Positions 52,027 to 59,936 of a DNA stretch of 64,000 nucleotides are shown one piece after another (the first letter of the stretch is position 1; each line of letters begins with the position of its first letter). The DNA comes from Massilia sp. NR 4-1 (lineage in GTDB: Bacteria; Pseudomonadota; Gammaproteobacteria; Burkholderiales; Burkholderiaceae_D), in contig NZ_CP012201.1 of assembly GCF_001191005.1 (NCBI RefSeq), positions 6,200,001 to 6,264,000 of the forward strand, read 5' to 3'. The notes below the pieces were generated by a model. It made no database searches and was not told the origin of the DNA. It saw only the letters and a list, made by a program, of their open reading frames with translations. The translations under genes and the position numbers were made by a program.

Positions 52027-52499
52027 GCATGCCCGCATTCCGCAGCCTGGTGCCGCATGCCGGTCCCATGGCCTTGCTCGACCGTGTGCTGGAGGCGGAT
52101 GAGGAAAGCCTGTGCGCCGAAGTGGCGATCCGCGCCGACAGCCTGTTCTACGCCGACGGCGGCGTGGGCAGCTGGGTCGGCATCGAATACATGGCGCAGG
52201 CGGTGGCGGCCCATGCCGGCTATCTGGCGCGCCAGCGCGGCGAGGCGGTCAAGCCGGGCTTCCTGCTTGGTTCGCGCCGGTATACCACCACCAGTCCCTT
52301 GTTCGCGCTGGGCGCCGTGCTGCACGTGCGGGTGCGGCAGGTGCTGCGCGGCGAGAACGGGCTGGCGGCTTTTGAATGCAGCATCGCCGATGGCGGCGCT
52401 GCCGGGCAGGAGGCATTGGCCAGCGCCACGCTGACCGTGTTCCAGCCCGACGATGTAAATGAATTTCTGCAAGGATTATCGAATGGGAATGCAGCATGA
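52023..52499 (+). CDS. apeP: Hot-dog dehydratase subunit (ApeP-type)
   Basis: 158 residues, single hot-dog domain. LVPHAGPMALLDRVLEAD has the candidate catalytic His12, and WVGIEYMAQAVAAHAG is the central helix with an acidic residue. In E. coli, ApeP pairs with ApeI as a heterodimeric dehydratase; here the ApeI-like domain is fused to the AMP ligase. ATGA overlaps at both ends. Confidence 0.88.
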   Translation: MSMPAFRSLVPHAGPMALLDRVLEADEESLCAEVAIRADSLFYADGGVGSWVGIEYMAQAVAAHAGYLARQRGEAVKPGFLLGSRRYTTTSPLFALGAVLHVRVRQVLRGENGLAAFECSIADGGAAGQEALASATLTVFQPDDVNEFLQGLSNGNAA

Positions 52500-53242
52500 G
52501 CGAGCATAAGAAAAACGAAAATAAAAGCGTCTTGGTGACCGGGTCTTCGCGTGGAATCGGCAAGGCCATTGCATTGCGCCTGGCGCGCGATGGTTTCGAC
52601 GTGGTGGTGCACTGCCGCAGCCAGCGCGCCGAAGCCGAGGCGGTGGCGCAGCAGATTGCGGACATGGGCCGCGCTGCGCGCGTGCTGCAGTTCGACATCG
52701 GCGACCGCGATGCGGCGGCTGCCGCGCTGCAGGCCGATATCGCGGCGCACGGTTGCTATTACGGCGTGGTGTGCAATGCCGGCGTGGCGCGCGACAATGC
52801 CTTCCCGGCCATGAGCGGCGAAGACTGGGACATCGTGCTGCAGACCAATCTGGACGGCTTCTACAACGTGCTCAATCCCCTGGTCATGCCGCTGGTACAG
52901 CGCCGCAAGCCGGGCCGCATCGTCACACTGGCCTCGGTTTCCGGCTTGGTGGGCAACCGTGGCCAGGTCAATTACAGCGCGGCCAAGGCCGGCATCATCG
53001 GCGCCACCAAGGCGCTGGCGCTGGAACTGGCCAAGCGCGCCATCACGGTCAACTGCGTGGCGCCCGGCCTGATCGACACCGATATGACCGAAGACCTGCC
53101 GATGGATGAAGTATTGAAGATGATTCCGGCGCGCCGCGTCGGCACCGCCGACGAAGTGGCGGCAGCCGTCAGTTTCCTGGTCGGCGAAGAAGCCGGCTAC
53201 ATCACGCGCCAGGTCATTTCCGTGAACGGAGGCCTGGCATGA
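52496..53242 (+). CDS. apeQ: 3-ketoacyl-ACP reductase (FabG-like, ApeQ)
   Basis: 248 residues, short-chain dehydrogenase. The NADPH motif is VTGSSRGIGKAIAL, and the catalytic Ser147, Tyr160 and Lys164 are in TLASVSG and VNYSAAKAG. It reduces the beta-keto group after each extension, which the dehydratases then convert to the conjugated alkene. Ten charged residues precede the first strand, slightly longer than FabG. Confidence 0.93.
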   Translation: MSEHKKNENKSVLVTGSSRGIGKAIALRLARDGFDVVVHCRSQRAEAEAVAQQIADMGRAARVLQFDIGDRDAAAAALQADIAAHGCYYGVVCNAGVARDNAFPAMSGEDWDIVLQTNLDGFYNVLNPLVMPLVQRRKPGRIVTLASVSGLVGNRGQVNYSAAKAGIIGATKALALELAKRAITVNCVAPGLIDTDMTEDLPMDEVLKMIPARRVGTADEVAAAVSFLVGEEAGYITRQVISVNGGLA

Positions 53243-54474
53243 AGCGCCGCGTCGCCGTCACCGGGATGGCCGGCATCAGCCCGATCGGCAACGACTGGCC
53301 GGCCATCCGCCAGCGCCTGGGCGAGTACCGCAACGCCATCGTGCGCATGGAGAGCTGGGCCGATTACGAAGGCTTGAACACCCAGCTGGGCGCGCCCGCC
53401 GCGCCCTTCGAGTTGAGCGAGCGATTCAACCGCAAGAGCATGCGCAGCATGGGCCGCGTGGCCCTGATGGCGACGCGCGCCACCGAACTGGCCCTGGCCG
53501 ATGCCGGCCTGCTCGATTCGCCGCTGCTGCAAAGCGGCATGATGGGCGTGGCTTTCGGTTCCTCGGCCGGCACGCCCAGCGCCATCGGCGACTTTGGCCG
53601 CATGATGGAGGAACGCAGCACGCGCGGCATCAACGCCACCACCTATATCAAGATGATGGCGCACACGGCGCCGGTGAATATCGGCGTCTTCTTCGGCGTC
53701 ACCGGCCGCGTGATCACCACGTCCAGCGCCTGCACCTCGGGCAGCCAGGGCATCGGCTACGCCTACGAGGCGATCAGTTCGGGCAAGCAGACCGCCATGA
53801 TCGCCGGCGGCGCCGAGGAGCTGTGCGCCACCGAGGCGGCGGTGTTCGACACCCTGTTCGCCACCAGCACCCGCAACGATGCGCCGACCACCACGCCGCG
53901 TCCTTACGACCAGTCGCGCGACGGCCTGGTGATCGGTGAGGGCGCCGGCTGCCTGATCCTGGAAGAGATGGAACATGCGCAGGCGCGCGGCGCCACCATC
54001 TACGCCGAGCTGGTGGGCTTCGGCACCAATAGCGACGGCTGCCACGTGACCCAGCCGAACGCCGCCACCATGCAGCAGGCCATGCGCCTGGCGCTGGAGG
54101 ACGCCGACCTGCCGCCGTCGGCCATCGGCTACATCAACGCGCACGGCACGGCCACCCAGCATGGCGACATCGCCGAATCGCAGGCCACGCTGCAGATGTT
54201 CGGCGGCGGTGTGCCGATCAGCTCCTTGAAGAGCTATATGGGCCACACCCTGGGCGCCTGCGGCGCGCTGGAAGCCTGGATCAGCATCCAGATGATGCGC
54301 GAGGGCTGGTTCGCGCCCACCGTCAACCTGGATGGCGTGGACCCGCAATGCGCGCCGCTCGACTATATCGCCGGCGAAGGCCGCCGCATCGAATGCGACT
54401 ACGTGATGTCGAACAATTTCGCCTTTGGCGGCATCAATACCTCGCTGATCTTCAAACGCCATACGAGTTCCTGA
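53239..54474 (+). CDS. apeR: Aryl polyene ketosynthase 2 (ApeR-type, FabF-like)
   Basis: 411 residues. FabF-like condensing enzyme with Cys165 (TSSACTSGSQG), His302 (NAHGTATQHGD) and His336 (YMGHTLGACGA), so all three catalytic positions are intact. In known clusters ApeR is proposed to act in the first condensation, or separately from the ApeO-ApeC pair. It is the last of the strictly overlapping genes; the next lies 37 bp away. Confidence 0.92.
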   Translation: MKRRVAVTGMAGISPIGNDWPAIRQRLGEYRNAIVRMESWADYEGLNTQLGAPAAPFELSERFNRKSMRSMGRVALMATRATELALADAGLLDSPLLQSGMMGVAFGSSAGTPSAIGDFGRMMEERSTRGINATTYIKMMAHTAPVNIGVFFGVTGRVITTSSACTSGSQGIGYAYEAISSGKQTAMIAGGAEELCATEAAVFDTLFATSTRNDAPTTTPRPYDQSRDGLVIGEGAGCLILEEMEHAQARGATIYAELVGFGTNSDGCHVTQPNAATMQQAMRLALEDADLPPSAIGYINAHGTATQHGDIAESQATLQMFGGGVPISSLKSYMGHTLGACGALEAWISIQMMREGWFAPTVNLDGVDPQCAPLDYIAGEGRRIECDYVMSNNFAFGGINTSLIFKRHTSS

Positions 54475-54511
54475 AGTACCGCTTCAACCACAAGAGAGAA
54501 AGGCAACAACA

Positions 54512-55096
54512 ATGAAAAAAATCCTGAGCGCCACCCTGATTGCATGCAGCCTGCTGGCCATGGCCCTGCTGCAAGGCTGCGCCACCAATATCAAAGCTTC
54601 CACCAGCCAGAATCCCGCTCCGGCCGAAAGCTTCAATAAATTCAGCCGCATCGAAGTCAAGCACGCTGTGTTCAAGGCCGGTTATCGCGGCCACGTGCCG
54701 GCCCTGAACAAGATCGACGAAAACATCCAGAAGGATCTGAAGGAGAAGCTGGTTCAGTGGAATGGCGGCCCAGCCAATGAGCGCACCCTGGTGATCGAAC
54801 CGGTGGTGGAACAGATTTCGTTCAAGAGCACCACCAAGCGCGTCTTCCTCGGTCCGCTGGCCGGCAGCTCCGGTGTGCTGATGCGCATGAATATCCGCGA
54901 CGGCAAAGGCAATCTGATCGCCAGCCCGGAATTCTTCCAGCGCGCTGCAGCGATGGGCGCGGGCTTCACCTTTGGCGTGCATGACAACCTGATGCTGACC
55001 CGTGTGGCCAATCTGGCCAGCGCCTATGTGATCGCCAACTATGAGCAGACCGTGGGCGGTCCGACCGGTGCCGACGACAAGAATATTGCAGAGTAA
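54512..55096 (+). CDS. Secreted lipoprotein, possibly DUF4410-like
   Basis: 194 residues. The lipoprotein signal is LLAMALLQGCATN (Cys23). The mature part has FNKFSRIEVKHAVFKAGYRGHVPALNKIDENIQKDL and LVIEPVVEQISFKSTTKRVFLGPLAGSSGVLMRMNIRDGKG, which fits the DUF4410-type pattern of computing or binding a surface element; the family call is tentative. It lies directly downstream of the APE ketosynthase with a good RBS (AGAGAAAGG) and upstream of another exported protein, so it probably belongs to the same transcript. Function unknown. Confidence 0.78.
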   Translation: MKKILSATLIACSLLAMALLQGCATNIKASTSQNPAPAESFNKFSRIEVKHAVFKAGYRGHVPALNKIDENIQKDLKEKLVQWNGGPANERTLVIEPVVEQISFKSTTKRVFLGPLAGSSGVLMRMNIRDGKGNLIASPEFFQRAAAMGAGFTFGVHDNLMLTRVANLASAYVIANYEQTVGGPTGADDKNIAE

Positions 55097-55121
55097 CACC
55101 CCTCAACCGAAGGAGAAAAAC

Positions 55122-55571
55122 ATGAAAAAACTGATTTCGATGACCGCTGTTCTGGCCCTGTCGGCCGCCGCCATGCTGCCGGCGCAAGCGCGCGACACCA
55201 AGCTGACCTTCCCGATTGCCGCCGCCATGGCCGACAACGATGCGCAGGGCCGCCTGGGCGACTCCGTCAAGTTCTACTTCGGCGACCAGCCGCACCCGAA
55301 AGTGCTGGAAACCCTGAGCACCGACAAGACCAGCCAGAAGACCAATAGCGTGGGCAAGACGCCTGAACGCGCCTGCAACTGGGCCTTCCTGTCGGCCATG
55401 CTGCAGCTGCAGAAGCGTGCCAACGCCCTGGGCGCCAATGCGGTGGTCAATATCGTCAGCAACTACAACAACCAGCCGTGGTCCAGCGCCACCGAGTATG
55501 AGTGCCACGACGGCGCGATCATGAGCGGCGTGGCGCTGAAGGGCGAATTCGTCCGCATCGAAGCCAAGTAA
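55122..55571 (+). CDS. Small exported protein near APE loci (often mis-named excinuclease ATPase subunit)
   Basis: 149 residues. The signal peptide is SMTAVLALSAAAMLPAQA. The mature part is soluble, with ADNDAQGRLGDSVKFYFGDQPHPKVLE, NSVGKTPERACNWAFLSAML and LGANAVVNIVSNYNN, plus two Cys (one in RACNWAF, one in YECHDG) able to form a disulfide. I recall this family being annotated as excinuclease ATPase subunit in databases; no nuclease or ATPase motif is present here. AAGGAGAAAAA precedes the ATG. Function unknown. Confidence 0.82.
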   Translation: MKKLISMTAVLALSAAAMLPAQARDTKLTFPIAAAMADNDAQGRLGDSVKFYFGDQPHPKVLETLSTDKTSQKTNSVGKTPERACNWAFLSAMLQLQKRANALGANAVVNIVSNYNNQPWSSATEYECHDGAIMSGVALKGEFVRIEAK

Positions 55572-55576
55572 TCCGC

Positions 55577-56200
55577 ATGGCTGCCGCCGCCCAGGCGGCC
55601 GTCTGGCTGCTGGACGCGGCCGGACTGGCCGCCGCCGCCCCCGCTCCCTGGCTGGCCCGTCTCGGCGCCAGCGAGCGGCAGCGCTACCAGCGCTTCATCC
55701 GCGCGGAGCGGCAGCGCCAGTTCCTGCTGGGCCGCATGCTGCTGCGCCAGGCCGCGAGCGCTTTGCTTGGCCTGCCACCGGATGCTTTCACGGTGGAAGA
55801 GCGCGTCGGCCAGGCGCCCTTGCTGCAACGGGCCGGCGGCGGTGTGGCCCCGTATTTCAGCCTGTCCCATAGCGGCTCCTGGATTGCTTGCGCTATCAGC
55901 CGCGATACGCCTTTAGGCCTGGATATCGAACGCATCGACCCCACGCGCGACCTCATAGCCCTGGCGCGGCAGGCTTTCAGCTCACAGGAAAGCGCCGCGC
56001 TCCTGGCCTTGCCCGAAGCGCGCCGCAGTGCCGCCTTCTTTGCCCTGTGGAGCCAGCGCGAGGCTGAATACAAGCTTGGCCAGCCGTCCCAGGGGGGGCA
56101 CTGCTATTTCCTGCCCCACGGCCAGCTCGCCATCGCCTTGTGCGCCGCCCAGCCGCTGGCGGCGGCGCCCACCCTGCATGGCATCTCCGCGCTGGAGTGA
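55577..56200 (+). CDS. 4'-phosphopantetheinyl transferase (Sfp type)
   Basis: 207 residues. Mg/CoA motif PLGLDIERID (Asp116, Glu118) and the second motif WSQREAEYK (Trp158, Glu162, Lys166), with SLSHSG upstream. It activates ACPs by adding the phosphopantetheine arm, and its place at the end of the APE operon makes the two ACPs the obvious targets. It starts 5 bp after the preceding stop. The very Ala-rich N-terminus is unusual but frame-consistent. Confidence 0.92.
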   Translation: MAAAAQAAVWLLDAAGLAAAAPAPWLARLGASERQRYQRFIRAERQRQFLLGRMLLRQAASALLGLPPDAFTVEERVGQAPLLQRAGGGVAPYFSLSHSGSWIACAISRDTPLGLDIERIDPTRDLIALARQAFSSQESAALLALPEARRSAAFFALWSQREAEYKLGQPSQGGHCYFLPHGQLAIALCAAQPLAAAPTLHGISALE

Positions 56201-56206
56201 GGCAGG

Positions 56207-57142
56207 CTAAGGCAGCTTGATGGTCAGGCTGCGGAAGGACATATCGCTCTTTTTGCAGCGCCCGCCGTCGTCGCTGAGCAGCACGTATTTATTCTTCTTG
56301 CCGGGAATCGGCACCAGCGCTTCCGGATTCAGTCCCGCCAGGCCGGGATCGACCAGCTTGCGCGGCTGCTCGGCCGCGTTGCCGGACCAGCGGTAGAGGG
56401 CAAAATCGCCATTGTCGCCGGTGGGACCGGCCACGATCAGATAGCCGTCCTCGATGCGGTCAATGCTGCGGATGCCCAATCCATTCAATTCCAGCTCGAT
56501 GGCTTCGCCAAAACTGGCCTGGGCGTGGGCGGGATCTGCCACCAGGGCTTCGGGATTGAGCAGGGGGACGATCAGGGCGCGGCCATGCACCAGCGGATTG
56601 CGAAAGCCGATCAGCAGGCCGCGTTCGCGCGCCGCCGCCAGACCCTCGATATTCAGGCCGTCCTTCTCCTCCGGCTTGCGGGCGGCGGCCGCGTCGAGCC
56701 GGTATTTTTGCGCCAGCGCTGTCTTGAGCAGGTCGTCGAGCAGGCGTACATAGGGCTTGCCCACGGTTTTCAGCGGCAGGTTTTGCGCGTCGATGGCGAA
56801 GAAGCGGTAGCGGCCTGGCTTGCGTTCCCCGCTCTTGTTCAGGCTGTGCGAGGAAATCCAGTAAATGCGTTGACCCAGGGCGGCGGCACCCTCCAGATCG
56901 GATTTGTCGGCGCCGAGGAAACCGGCCAGCGGCAGGCTGGCGACCGGCTGCGGGTTTTCGCGTTCATACACCAGCAGGGTATTCGATTCGTCGCTGGCCA
57001 CGACGAAGTGCTTGGCATCGATGGCGGCGGCGGCGGACGCCTCGCACATGCCTTTGTAGCTGAATGGTTCGGCGCCGCTGGCGGATAAGGTCAGACCCGC
57101 CATGGAGGCAGCGGCGCACAGCCGGCTCAGGATGGCCATCAC
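56207..57142 (-). CDS. Exported DUF3616-type protein
   Basis: 311 residues. The signal peptide (about 1-24) is followed by a beta-propeller-like sequence: VVASDESNTLLVYERENPQPVASLPLAG, KSDLEGAAALGQRIYWISSHS, LNIEGLAAARERGLLIGFRNP, SIDRIEDGYLIVAGPTGDNGDFALYRW. These are typical of DUF3616, whose role is unknown. It converges on the PPTase gene with 6 bp between stops. A second Met immediately follows the first. Confidence 0.83.
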   Translation of the reverse strand: MMAILSRLCAAASMAGLTLSASGAEPFSYKGMCEASAAAAIDAKHFVVASDESNTLLVYERENPQPVASLPLAGFLGADKSDLEGAAALGQRIYWISSHSLNKSGERKPGRYRFFAIDAQNLPLKTVGKPYVRLLDDLLKTALAQKYRLDAAAARKPEEKDGLNIEGLAAARERGLLIGFRNPLVHGRALIVPLLNPEALVADPAHAQASFGEAIELELNGLGIRSIDRIEDGYLIVAGPTGDNGDFALYRWSGNAAEQPRKLVDPGLAGLNPEALVPIPGKKNKYVLLSDDGGRCKKSDMSFRSLTIKLP

Positions 57143-57214
57143 GCTCTCCCTGTGGTTGTTAAAGTGCCACTTTACTATGTCCGCCCGGGCGGCGCGCCAC
57201 GGTGGCGGAAATGA

Positions 57215-57242
57215 AAAAGCCCGCCATGGCAGGCGGGCTTTT
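57215..57242 (-). terminator. Strong terminator hairpin downstream of the barrel gene
   Basis: AAAAGCCCGCC / GGCGGGCTTTT, an 11-bp perfect stem with a 6-base loop. A/T tracts on both sides make it usable in both directions; on the minus strand it follows the stop of the outer-membrane protein gene by 24 bases. Confidence 0.92.
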
Positions 57243-57266
57243 CGTGCATTCCAATCCGGAAGGGAC

Positions 57267-57827
57267 TTAGAACTTGTAGCGCACGCCGAAGGACAGCAGG
57301 TTGGCTTTCAGGTTTGCGCCTTCGCCTTTAGCCACTTTGCCGTAGTGTTCGAACTCGGCAACCAGCGACACGTTCTTGTCGAACTTGTAGGAAGCGCCGA
57401 TGCCCAGCAGTGGGGAGGTGCGGTTAGCGCGCTCGGAATCGGAGTAGCGGCCTTCGGTGATTTCAGCGGTCACGCGGTTGCGTGCAACACCGGCTTTGGC
57501 GAACACGTTGAATTGTTCGTTCAGTGGCAGGGTCGCGGTGCCGGCAACGTAGAAGTTGCGGGTTTTCACGCCAGCGCTGACTGGGCCGACGGTTTTTTCT
57601 GCTTTGCGCAGGTCGGTGAAGCCGCCTTCGATACCGAAGGTGTTGTTGAATTCGTAGCCAGCGTACAGTTTGTAGCCGGTGCTGTGGTCTTTCAGGGAAA
57701 CGCCGTCAGCGTTCAGTTTTTGCTCGGCACGGCCGATGTTGGCGCCGGCGTAGATGCCTTCAGCTTGGGCGGCGAATGGGAAAGCGACTGCTGCGCCGAT
57801 CAGGGCGGCGATAAACTTGGTTTTCAT
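57267..57827 (-). CDS. Small outer-membrane beta-barrel protein (OmpA-barrel/opacity type)
   Basis: 186 residues. The signal peptide is TKFIAALIGAAVAFPFAAQA. Eight-stranded-barrel features: EGIYAGANIGRAEQ, GYKLYAGYEFNNTFGIEGGFTDLRKAE, FNVFAKAGVARNRV, LLGIGASYKFDKNVSLVAEFEHYG, and a terminal Phe (GVRYKF). No peptidoglycan-binding domain follows. Its codon choice, rich in GTT/GCA-type codons, looks different from neighbours and is typical of a highly expressed gene. Own terminator. Confidence 0.88.
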   Translation of the reverse strand: MKTKFIAALIGAAVAFPFAAQAEGIYAGANIGRAEQKLNADGVSLKDHSTGYKLYAGYEFNNTFGIEGGFTDLRKAEKTVGPVSAGVKTRNFYVAGTATLPLNEQFNVFAKAGVARNRVTAEITEGRYSDSERANRTSPLLGIGASYKFDKNVSLVAEFEHYGKVAKGEGANLKANLLSFGVRYKF

Positions 57828-58031
57828 CTTGTGTTCCTAAAATTGTTAGCGGTGGCGTAACTATGCTTCCGCTCCCCTTTTGCAGGGGATCGCATTCTAT
57901 ACCATTAGTCAAATATTGCGCAAGGGCAATGTTTTAATTGTTTGACCATAGTCCGCGCGCGCCAGCGGCAGGGTTGCCGCCGCCAGGCTTGTCCTGTATG
58001 TTGCAGCTATTTTCATTTCCGCCCACCCGCT

Positions 58032-59918
58032 ATGAGCCACTCCAGCCAGTTTGCCCTGCTCGGACAGCGCCGTTTCGCGCCGTTTTTCTGGACCCAGTTC
58101 CTTGGCGCCTTCAACGACAATCTGTTCAAGACCGCGCTGATCGTCATCATGACGTACGATGCCGCCAGCTGGACCGACCTGTCGCCGTCCACGGTCACCA
58201 ACCTGATTCCCGGCCTGTTCATCCTGCCCTATGTGCTGTTTTCGGCCACCTCGGGCCAGTTGGCGGAGAAGTTTGAAAAGTCCTCGATGGCGCGCTTCAT
58301 CAAGTGGCTGGAGATCGGCATCATGGCGCTGGCCGCCGTCGGCTGGCTGACGCATTCGCTCTGGCTGCTGATTGCGGCGATCGTCGGCATGGGCACCCAC
58401 TCGACCCTGTTCGGCCCCGTCAAATACGCCTATATGCCGCAGCAGCTGAAACCGGAGGAACTCACCGGCGGCAACGGCATGGTGGAGATGGGCACCTTCG
58501 TCGGCATCCTGCTGGGCCAGGTGTTCGGCGATGTGCTGGTGATGCAGCAACCGGGTGGGCTGATGCTGGTGGCCGGCGCCACCATGCTGTTCGCCGTGCT
58601 TGGCCTGCTCAGCGCCTACCGCATTCCGCATACGCCGGCCCCGGCGCCGCAGTTGAAAGTGGACTGGAATCCGGTGCGCGAAACTTTCCGCAACCTGGCG
58701 TTCGCGCGCAAGAACCGCAGCGTCTTCCTCTCCATGCTGGGCAACTCCTGGTTCTGGTTCTATGGCGCCATGGTGCTGGCCCAGTTCCCGGTCTTCGCCA
58801 AGGATTACCTGCATGGCGACCATAGCGTCTTCGTCATGCTGCTCACCGCCTTTTCGCTCGGCATCGGCGCCGGTTCCCTGCTGTGCGAACGGCTGTCGGG
58901 GCGCAAGGTGGAAATCGGCCTGGTGCCGTTCGGTTCCTTCGGCCTGACGCTGTTCGGCATCGACCTGTATTTCGCCACCCAGGGCTATGTGAACACGGCC
59001 GCCGTCGACGCTTTCGGCATGCTGGCGCAGCAGGGCGCCTGGCGCATCGTCTTCGATGTGGTGATGATCGGCGTATTCGGCGGCTTCTTCATCGTGCCGC
59101 TGTTCGCCCTGATCCAGCTGCGCTGCGACCCCGAGCACCTGTCGCGCACCATCGCCGGCATGAATATCCTGAACGCCGTGTTCATGGTGGTGGCGGCCGG
59201 CGTGGCCATGCTGCTGCTGCAGCACGGGCTGACGATTCCCGAGCTCTTCCTCGCCACGGCCATCCTGAATGCGCTGGTGGCGATCTATATCTTCTCGCTG
59301 GTGCCGGAATTCCTGATGCGCTTCCTGGCCTGGCTGCTGATCCACACCGTGCACAAGGTGAAGACCATCGACGCCGAGCGCATACCCGACGAGGGCGCGG
59401 CGGTGCTGGTGTGTAACCACGTGAGCTATGTGGACGCCATCGTGATCGGCGCCGCCAGTCCGCGCCCGATCCGCTTTGTGATGGACCACCGCATCTTCAA
59501 GCTGCCCTTGCTGGGCTGGATCTTCCGCACCGCGCGCGCCATTCCCATTGCCCCGGCCAAGGAAGACCCGTGGCTGATGGAGAAGGCTTACGTCGATATC
59601 GCGCAAGCGCTGCACGAGGGCGACCTGGTCTGCATTTTCCCGGAAGGGAAGCTGACCGTGACCGGTGACGTCAATGAATTCAAGGGCGGCGTCGCCAAGA
59701 TCATCGAGCGCAGCAAGGTGCCGGTGATTCCCATGGCCCTGCGCGGCCTGTGGGGGCATTTGCTGAGCCGCCACCAGGACAATGCCCTGGAGCGCGCCTT
59801 CCGTAAGGGCTGGCGCTCGCGCCTGGCGCTGGCTGTGGGCCGGCCGCTGGCGCCGCATGAGGTCACGCCGGAGCTGTTGCGCAGCCAGGTGCTGGCGTTG
59901 CGCGGCGACTGGAAGTAG
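58032..59918 (+). CDS. MFS transporter fused to a PlsC acyltransferase (LplT-Aas-like)
   Basis: 628 residues. The N-terminal MFS domain (about 1-420, about twelve helices) has LGAFNDNLFKTALIVIMTYDA and GPVKYAYMPQQL, as in lysophospholipid transporters LplT. A C-terminal acyltransferase (about 440-628) has NHVSYVDAIVIG (HX4D) and FPEGKLTVTGDVNEFKGG. The acyl-ACP synthetase domain found in full Aas fusions is absent. The protein probably flips and re-acylates lysophospholipids. The ATG at 58032 is at the first residue of the MFS domain; earlier in-frame codons give an Arg/Cys-rich leader. Confidence 0.9.
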   Translation: MSHSSQFALLGQRRFAPFFWTQFLGAFNDNLFKTALIVIMTYDAASWTDLSPSTVTNLIPGLFILPYVLFSATSGQLAEKFEKSSMARFIKWLEIGIMALAAVGWLTHSLWLLIAAIVGMGTHSTLFGPVKYAYMPQQLKPEELTGGNGMVEMGTFVGILLGQVFGDVLVMQQPGGLMLVAGATMLFAVLGLLSAYRIPHTPAPAPQLKVDWNPVRETFRNLAFARKNRSVFLSMLGNSWFWFYGAMVLAQFPVFAKDYLHGDHSVFVMLLTAFSLGIGAGSLLCERLSGRKVEIGLVPFGSFGLTLFGIDLYFATQGYVNTAAVDAFGMLAQQGAWRIVFDVVMIGVFGGFFIVPLFALIQLRCDPEHLSRTIAGMNILNAVFMVVAAGVAMLLLQHGLTIPELFLATAILNALVAIYIFSLVPEFLMRFLAWLLIHTVHKVKTIDAERIPDEGAAVLVCNHVSYVDAIVIGAASPRPIRFVMDHRIFKLPLLGWIFRTARAIPIAPAKEDPWLMEKAYVDIAQALHEGDLVCIFPEGKLTVTGDVNEFKGGVAKIIERSKVPVIPMALRGLWGHLLSRHQDNALERAFRKGWRSRLALAVGRPLAPHEVTPELLRSQVLALRGDWK

Positions 59919-59936
59919 GGCGCAGGCGCTGAACGG

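Noticed and set aside
55122..55571. Excinuclease ATPase subunit
   Set aside because: The small exported protein has a signal peptide and no Walker, signature or zinc-finger motif. The database-style name is a known-looking mis-annotation, so I did not use it.
37844..56200. Recently acquired genomic island
   Set aside because: No integrase, tRNA, direct-repeat ends or IS elements flank the APE locus, and its coding GC and codon style match the neighbours. Only the leader is AT-rich.
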